Of a DNA stretch of 64,000 nt, positions 63,727 through 64,000 are shown piece by piece; position 1 is the first letter of the stretch, and every line of letters starts with the position of its first letter. The stretch covers positions 496,001-560,000 of the forward strand of contig JASPKZ010004567.1 of the NCBI GenBank assembly GCA_030220185.1, written 5' to 3'. The notes under the pieces are model-generated. The model was not told the DNA's origin. It made no database searches and saw only the letters and a program-made list of their open reading frames with translations. The position numbers were made by a program, and so were the translations under genes. The DNA comes from Diploptera punctata (lineage: Eukaryota > Arthropoda > Insecta > Blattodea > Blaberidae).

Positions 63727-63880
63727 GAAGCTAATTATGTACAGTCATTGGTGGAAGTTTGCCTGTCACTAGCATCTAGTCATCGTCCACCAGATTGCAT
63801 CACAGCTGCATACCTGCTACGTGTGTTAGTTGGGTTTGAACAGACTAACTCAGTTCTGGAAATCATCTTGGGTAAACAAG
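63727..63880 (+). CDS. THADA: THADA homologue, internal exon J
   Basis: Acceptor TTTATAG ending at 63726, donor GTAAGAAA from 63881. Reads EANYVQSLVEVCLSLASSH, RPPDCITAAYLLRVLVGFE and QTNSVLEIILGKQ, ending one base into a codon, so at least one more exon follows beyond the window. The R-P-x-D-x-(I/V)-T-A-x-Y-L-L-R-x-L motif agrees with the THADA family. Confidence 0.88.
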
Positions 63881-63899
63881 GTAAGAAATTTGTAAATTA

Positions 63900-64000
63900 A
63901 TGAGTCATTTTTTTTACATCTTACCTCATATTTTATGTTTCTTTAAACATGGGAACTAGCTTTCAAGAGAAAGATCTCTCTCATTTTCAACCGACATTAT
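63900..64000. mobile_element. PLE palindrome, left arm at the window edge
   Basis: ATGAGTCATTTTTTTTACAT-CTTACCTCATATTTTATG and GGGAACTAGCTTTCAAGAGA match the left arm of the 22205-22455 palindrome. The right arm lies beyond the window. Confidence 0.65.

Noticed and set aside
1..64000. CRISPR arrays, operons or prokaryotic genes
   Set aside because: Repeats here are transposon-derived with target duplications, and coding is split into spliced exons; nothing has the spacing of CRISPR repeats.

Overview
The window comes from a large, AT-rich, repeat-dense arthropod genome, most likely an insect. I cannot assign a species. Evidence: ten short exons with consensus GT-AG borders separated by introns of up to about 18 kb, and introns packed with Penelope-like elements (PLEs), R1- and RTE-type non-LTR elements, piggyBac, mariner, PIF/Harbinger and Tigger-like DNA transposons, and tRNA-derived repeats. 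There is no prokaryotic gene organisation, no CRISPR array and no rRNA.

One host gene spans the whole window on the + strand. Ten exons (2226-2472, 20335-20503, 22578-22753, 23946-24169, 37800-38095, 39212-39574, 43131-43286, 53352-53555, 63456-63647, 63727-63880) join with matching codon phase into one open frame. It reads as the central part of THADA (yeast Trm732 homologue), an ARM/HEAT-repeat protein with a DUF2428 region. The 5' end lies before the window and the 3' end after it.

Everything else I can identify is intronic mobile DNA. Layout: 0.4-3 kb, PLE and RTE remnants; 3.1-10.1 kb, a 7-kb non-coding fold-back element with PLE-type ends; 10.1-10.8 kb, a tandem repeat; 11.4-12.5 kb, an RTE-1 copy; 13.4-19.9 kb, arrays of a tRNA-like repeat split by a piggyBac copy that itself holds further insertions; 20-29 kb, PLE palindromes and SINEs; 29.1-36.2 kb, an R1-like element interrupted by a PLE; 36.5-44.9 kb, RTE-1 copies, PLE palindromes and tRNA-like repeats; 45.3-48.1 kb, a mariner pseudogene broken by a SINE and by a Harbinger element that carries its own SINE; 48.7-50.7 kb and 57.7-60.8 kb, RTE-2; 52.2-57.7 kb, more palindromes; 62.3-63.1 kb, a Tigger-like MITE.

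The most interesting signal is a set of about 30 palindromic elements sharing inward ACCTCATA / TATGAGGT borders, one asymmetric tail of roughly 40 bp, and 11-15 bp target-site duplications that I could read at eight loci. Their arms carry a motif with the hammerhead-ribozyme order: CUGANGA core, stem II, GAAA, a very short self-complementary stem III, then a NUH cleavage triplet. Stem II differs between loci while pairing is kept, as expected for real RNA structure. Some copies also carry GIY-YIG and reverse-transcriptase coding pieces, which identifies them as Penelope-like. Hammerheads in PLEs are already known; the palindromic form, the 7-kb non-coding version, and a tRNA-like repeat with the same inverted-end geometry and similar duplications are the less ordinary aspects. 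Several motifs lie in the sense strand of THADA introns.
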